Assembly: GCA_016946835.1 (NCBI GenBank)
Contig: JACVTC010000237.1
Coordinates: forward strand, 1-64,000
DNA length: 64,000 nt
Reading direction: 5' to 3'
Source of the DNA: Neocallimastix lanati (nom. inval.)
Taxonomy: Eukaryota; Neocallimastigomycota; Neocallimastigomycetes; Neocallimastigales; Neocallimastigaceae
Position numbers and translations under genes: made by a program. How positions within the stretch are numbered: the stretch's first letter is position 1; every line of letters starts with the position of its first letter. Of this stretch, positions 59,690 through 64,000 are shown piece by piece. The notes beneath the pieces were generated by a model. That model searched no databases. It had not been told where the DNA came from and saw only the letters and a program-made list of their open reading frames with translations.

Positions 59690-59900
59690 TGTTAGAAACA
59701 AAAATATAAAGATTTATAGTTATATTAATTAAAGGAGAAATGTTATATGAATTAATATATTAGTGTAAGATATGTGACCAATAGTAATAATAAGCCACAT
59801 ATTACATTTACTATAAATACTGTAAAAAAGTATAAAATTATATATATAGACTATTCTTTATTCTAATATAATAATAAAAAAGAGTTTCCTACTTTTAACA
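59690..59900 (+). repeat. 3' LTR of the TRIM-like element
   Basis: 211 bp; differs from 58561-58772 at only a few positions (for example ATTACATTTAC versus ATTATGTTTAC). Same TGTTAG start and TTAACA end. Confidence 0.9.
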
Positions 59901-60039
59901 TATTATTTAACTTAATATAATAAAAATTACAATTTTATAAAGTCAAATATAAATAAAAATTCAAATGAGAATTTTAAATATAATTAATTATATTAATTAA
60001 TAAATCAAGAGCCAACAGAATTAAACATTATCAAACTTT

Positions 60040-60245
60040 AATATATAATATTTGTCTTACCAATTAAAATCAAGAGTATATTTTTTTTAATTCAATTTAT
60101 CAATACAAATAAGTATTAATTAAAGTTTTATAATTAAAACAAAACAAATAAAATTTGATCTATTAATTGTATAATTGATTATATTACTAACCTTTAATTA
60201 ATAATATCTATTTAAATTCTTTAACAAATCAAATGTATCAAATGC
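60040..60245 (+). repeat. Fragment of TRIM-like internal sequence
   Basis: Aligns with 59205-59375 of the TRIM-like element (AATCAAGAGTATAT, TAAGTATTAATTAAAG, ATAAAATTTGATCTAT, ATTGTATAATT, AATATCTATTTAAATTC). A second, decayed copy without recognisable LTRs. Confidence 0.6.
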
Positions 60246-61609
60246 ATGTTAAAGATTTAAAAAAAAAAGAACTTTAACGAAATATTTACTTGTTAATAAT
60301 TGATATTTAGAATTTACAATATTCTTTGAAAGTATTATTATGTATAATTAAGAATTCAATGATGTTTATTTTTCAATGTGATGTAATTTCGATATTCAAA
60401 ATAAGTTTTATTTAATAAATTGAAGTGTTAAATTTGATTTTTAGAATGAAATTCTATTTGTTTATTAGTTATTTGAAAAATAATAAAATTAAAAAGAATT
60501 ATTACAGAATAAATATAAAATCACATTAAATACAATGAAAAGAATTTAGAAATTGTAAATAAAATAAAAACATGTAAATACATAAATTCTTAAAAGATCC
60601 TAAATAATGGAAATAAATGTTTTGAAATAACCTGATCCGGGGAAGATGATTTTGACGAAAGAATATTGAAATTGTGGATATTAAGAAGCTCTCCTTTGAA
60701 ACCAAAGATATTCTATATGAATACCAATAAGAAATGTCACTTTTTGGAAACAAAAATTTGGATCATTCAATTTACAACAAAAAATATTTATTTATTAATT
60801 ATATTTTTAAATATAATGCAGCCACAAAAGGATTTATAGTTAATATTTATTTATACATTATCCATTATTAATAGATAAGAAACTTTTTGAATGTCACAAC
60901 CCTCGACAGCTGTTAATGAAAATGAAATTAAAAGTAGTCAATAAAAAGTTCTTATTTGAAAATAAAGTTTTATATTTAAATTGTTGTTATTGCAATTGAG
61001 ATGGTTAATATTAAGGAATTATCTTTTAAAAACGAAAAGTTGGATTAATTACAACTGTTACAAATTTATTTTATAATTTAAAATTCAACATCTTAAAATA
61101 TTTAAAATATTTTTATCCATTTTGTTTAAGTTTATGCCAAAATAAATTAATACATCTACTAAAGGGCCCCAGGAATTAGCACGTATATTTTTTGTAGTTG
61201 AAGTTAGAAATATGAAGTCTTATTTTCTTAAAGTAAATGATAACTCTAAAAAGTACAATAAATTACAATAAGTATTCTACTGATAGATAAATTTTAATTT
61301 TAAAAAAAAAATAATATATTTGTTGTGTTGTAGATTATAATTATAATTAAAAGGACGGTATTTTTTTTATTCTAATAAGCACCAAATGAAAAATAATTAA
61401 AAATTAATCCATGAAAAATATTAAATGAGAAAATAGAAGAAAGAGAGAATCCTCCATAGTTTATTTAACATAAAACTTTTTTGAATGAAACCTTCTTGGC
61501 TTTTATCGTTTATGCCATCAATTCGATACAAAACAATAATTCATACATTTTAAAGAATAACTACCCTAGTGTTTTTATTTCTAAGAAAGATAGTTATATT
61601 ATTTATTAA
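60246..61609. other. Unassigned interval before the lyase pseudogene
   Basis: No supported gene. A short open stretch at 60526-60753 (minus) has no recognisable motif. A GC patch AAAGGGCCCCAGG occurs near 61160. Somewhat less repetitive than the rest of the window. Confidence 0.4.
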
Positions 61610-62797
61610 AGATTGCTAGTGACAATCAAGAATTTTTTAAATAGATCCTATATTGATAATAATAGTTCAAAAGCTGGCTTTCATGTAAAAGAAATTCTAC
61701 AATTAAGAATACAAATAATCATGTTAAAATTTCTTTCATTAATAATGTATCAAATACGAAATGGGAAGTTAGATAATACTTTTCTTAATGATTCTAAGAG
61801 TATGTATTTTCTTTAAAACTTGATCATTAGGTTAATTATCATGATAATCAATTCAGTGAAATTTGTTCAATTTAAAGATTAAAAAGTAATCCTTTCAGTT
61901 GGTTACAAGTTGAAGACGATGTTGGTCGTTATTTACCAACCGCTGAACAACAAAAGAATTGTCAAGTTTTAGCTCCAAAAGAAACTTGCAAAATACAAAC
62001 AGGTGAAGTCATTCATAAAGATTATTGGACAATTGATGCACTAAAACATGATATTCATGATTTAACTGCTAAAAATGGTTTAGATTGTTAGTTTGTGAAT
62101 CCATCAGTGGAATGAAAAAATGGAGGTGCTTATAATTATGATCTTGCTTGTCATCAAGGTGAAAATGATTTTTTAGTAATAAATGCATGGCTGGTTTCTA
62201 TTATGGTGCAAGAGATGAATATCCAAAAAAAAAAAAAAGTAAAAAAAAAGAAGAAAACTGATCAAAAGTTTATAGAACATATTTAATTTATTTGAATAAG
62301 GCGAAGACTCCTTGAGCTTTATGGTAAGATGCTAAATCAGTAGTCAAAGTTGAAAAAGATAAATGATAATATTCATTTATTTATCAACCAGGATATGTTA
62401 AATAACGTGGAAATGTTACAACGTCGTTATTTTTTGGACTCATAGTATTTTAGGTAATAGTCCAAATTTCTCTATTAACAATTTTAATCCAAGTACACAT
62501 CAATTACGTGTTTTGGTTGCAGCTAATTATTCTACCTTATTATCAGTCTCTATCAATGGAGGAAAGAACTCAGCTGAAGTTGCCAATTTTAAAGATGATG
62601 CCAGTGTTCGCCGCATTGGTATTCGAGGATTCTACAGTGAATTAGAATTCAAAATTAGACCTAATGATTTCAGAATTGAAGAAAATAAGATTACTCTATG
62701 TGCCAGTAAGACGGAATAATATACTAATAATTACCAATTCGATGGTATTTTGTATGATCATATACGTCTTAAAACTCCTGGACTTTTAATTATCTAA
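61610..62797 (+). pseudogene. Rhamnogalacturonan lyase, PL4 family, pseudogene
   Basis: A decayed pectin-degrading enzyme that would cleave rhamnogalacturonan I by beta-elimination outside the cell. Three-frame reading gives PL4 landmarks in the correct order: FSWLQVEDDVGRYLPTAEQQ (about 61896), GEVIHKDYW and the HDIHDLTAKNG block (about 62004-62080), NPSVE-x-KNGGAYNYDLACH (about 62098-62155), a YYGARDEYP block, ALW-x-DAKSVVKVEKDK and QPGYVK-x-RGNVT (the usual entry to the FnIII-like domain). The CBM-like C-terminal domain follows (62513-62797), with LLSVSINGGKNS, RRIGIRGFYSELEFKI and FDGILYDHIRLKTPG. Many stops sit where the family has Trp, Gln, Glu or Arg, plus frame shifts. The N-terminal sandwich is hardly recognisable. 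Fits a plant-biomass-degrading fungus. Confidence 0.8.
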
Positions 62798-63419
62798 TAT
62801 CTTTTCAAAAAATTAGTAAATAAATATTTTAATTTAAAAATTAATAATATCAATTATATATTTGATGATAAAAAAAAAATTATTAATATTTTATATATAA
62901 CAACAAAAATAAATGAACAATAAAAAAAAAAAGTTAAAAGCTCAAAAACATTTCCTTTCAATGGAAATTAGAGATGTAGAAGATATACAATAAAAATATG
63001 ATGATATTGAAGTAGTATTATTAATGAAATCTTAAAATCTTCTGAAGTTAACTTAGATATCAAACCAAATCTACCCCTTAATGAAATAGATTTTAGAGAT
63101 AGTCATGGTAATAATTCTATAAGTATTGATAGTATATAAATACTTCAAAAAATATGGATAAAATAATAAATAAGGAAAATAATTAAAATAATCAATAATT
63201 AGATGATGAAAATGATGATAAAATTAATAATGATAATGAAACATATTAAGAAGAAGAGACAAAAGAGATTATGTTGTAAATTATAAAATAATGGGATTAT
63301 TAAAACATAATATTAATATAAAAAATATAAATATAATATAATATCATTCATACTCTTTTAAAATATTATAAATTTATAATTTTTTTATTTAATCAAATTA
63401 AAAAAAAAGTATTATTTTA
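62798..63419 (+). other. A+T-rich interval with a decayed acidic coding fragment
   Basis: Short readable pieces, all broken by stops: one from 62913 (KKLKAQKHFLSMEIRDVEDI), then EILKSSEVNLDIKPNLPLNE and IDFRDSHGNNSISIDSI (about 63025-63138), followed by Asp/Glu/Asn-rich codons to about 63275. It looks like a gene remnant, but the family is not recognised. Confidence 0.35.
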
Positions 63420-63521
63420 AATTTTAATACAAACATTATATTTCTATTCAATTCTAACTTTTATCCAAAATTAGATTTAAGGATGAATGTTAAAAATATA
63501 AATATAAAATTTTATAATTAT
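63420..63521 (+). repeat. 3' end fragment of a TRIM-like element
   Basis: Matches 59624-59725: a CAATTCTAACTTTTATCC block, purine tract TTTAAGGATGAA, then LTR start TGTTAAAAATATAAATATAA. The LTR is cut at 63521 by different sequence. Confidence 0.65.
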
Positions 63522-64000
63522 TGTAACGGAAACCTGGGTGTTCCAATACTAAAAGGACACTTAGAATAAGTAAACTAAACACAAGAATTAGTAAACACAA
63601 AATATTAATATTGGAGCACTTGATTCCTTTGTTGATTAGGAAGGTCGGTGCTGAAATATTAGTAATATTGGTTTTATTTATTATTTTATTTATTTAATTA
63701 TTTATTTAAAAAATTGTTTTATTAGAAAGATGTTTTATTACTAATAATAATAAACTACGTTAAAATACGATAAAAGCACGAAGAGAAATATTTTCAAGTG
63801 AAAATTCATACCTATTTATACTTTTTTCGGAAAAACAGTTTTCATGATTTTGAAAAATTATAGAATTGTGGAAAATTCGTTTAAAACCGATTTTAGCCAC
63901 AAAAATAGAAACTAATAAAAAGAAAGAATAAAATAGAATAAAATATAATTTTAACTATTAAGAATTTCTATAAAATTCTTAAAGAAATTACAGAAAGAAA
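63522..64000 (+). repeat. Candidate start of another LTR element, truncated by the window end
   Basis: TGTAACGGAAACCTGGGTGT begins exactly where the TRIM-like LTR is interrupted. A TG start, higher G+C than its surroundings, and a TATA-like TATTTATACTTTTT near 63815 fit a 5' LTR, perhaps of a Ty3/gypsy element. The far end and the TSD lie outside the window. Confidence 0.4.

Larger units (their letters stand above)
58561..59900 (+). mobile_element. TRIM-like miniature LTR retrotransposon
   Basis: A complete 1,340-bp element with LTRs 58561-58772 and 59690-59900 (212 and 211 bp, near identical), a tRNA-Lys primer site at 58773, a purine tract GAGGAGGAA at 59681-59689, and a perfect TSD TATTA (58556-58560 and 59901-59905). 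The internal 917 bp contain no ORF and no gag-pol homology. It has everything needed in cis and nothing in trans, so it must depend on Gag-Pol of a related copia element. It is inserted in an E-family leader fragment. Confidence 0.88.

Noticed and set aside
60526-60753. 75-codon open frame on the minus strand
   Set aside because: No recognisable motif, start context or homologue in the window; length is expected by chance.

Overview
The window looks like a repeat-dense chromosome segment of an anaerobic gut fungus (Neocallimastigomycota). The basis is the extreme A+T richness, poly-asparagine tracts in coding regions, long homopolymer runs, a cysteine-rich scaffoldin-like repeat protein at the left edge, and a decayed family-4 pectin lyase at the right edge. 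This is inference from composition and gene content; no rRNA or intact tRNA gene is present to fix the taxon.

Layout. Positions 1-5006 hold a secreted, Cys-rich repeat protein resembling fungal cellulosome scaffoldins. It has a hydrophobic C-terminal anchor, is heavily frameshifted in its N-terminal part and is nearly intact in its C-terminal half. Positions 5747-58440 are almost wholly Ty1/copia LTR retrotransposons inserted into one another, and the insertions can be ordered by their 5-bp target-site duplications (TSDs). Element D (5747-25853, +) is split by element A (6715-19810, -), which is split by element B (12665-18978, +). B has one intact 1532-codon gag-pol frame and LTRs that look identical. 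Element G (25957-38796, -) is split by element E (30294-36548, +), which is nearly intact with one in-frame TGA. The decayed element H (about 38850-49938, +) encloses element F (42268-49085, +, a few lesions). Further right are truncated copies I and J (-) and K (+), plus many solo LTRs. A complete 1.34-kb non-coding mini-LTR element (TRIM-like) lies at 58561-59900, with two fragments of the same family nearby. Positions 61610-62797 hold a rhamnogalacturonan lyase (PL4) pseudogene. At 63522 a sequence that could start a different LTR family runs off the window.

Shared design of the copia families. Immediately after each preserved 5' LTR is a stretch complementary to the 5' half of tRNA-Lys(CUU), beginning inside the anticodon stem and reaching through the D arm towards the acceptor end. 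This implies that a cleaved tRNA half primes reverse transcription. Between this site and gag, every family carries a tandem array of short imperfect hairpins whose sequence is family-specific. Six LTR families also share a CCAAT box followed 32-43 bp later by a TATA box. These three shared cis-elements are the main candidates for undescribed biology here. No intact host gene is certain; the two host genes seen are both plant-cell-wall related and both decayed to some degree.
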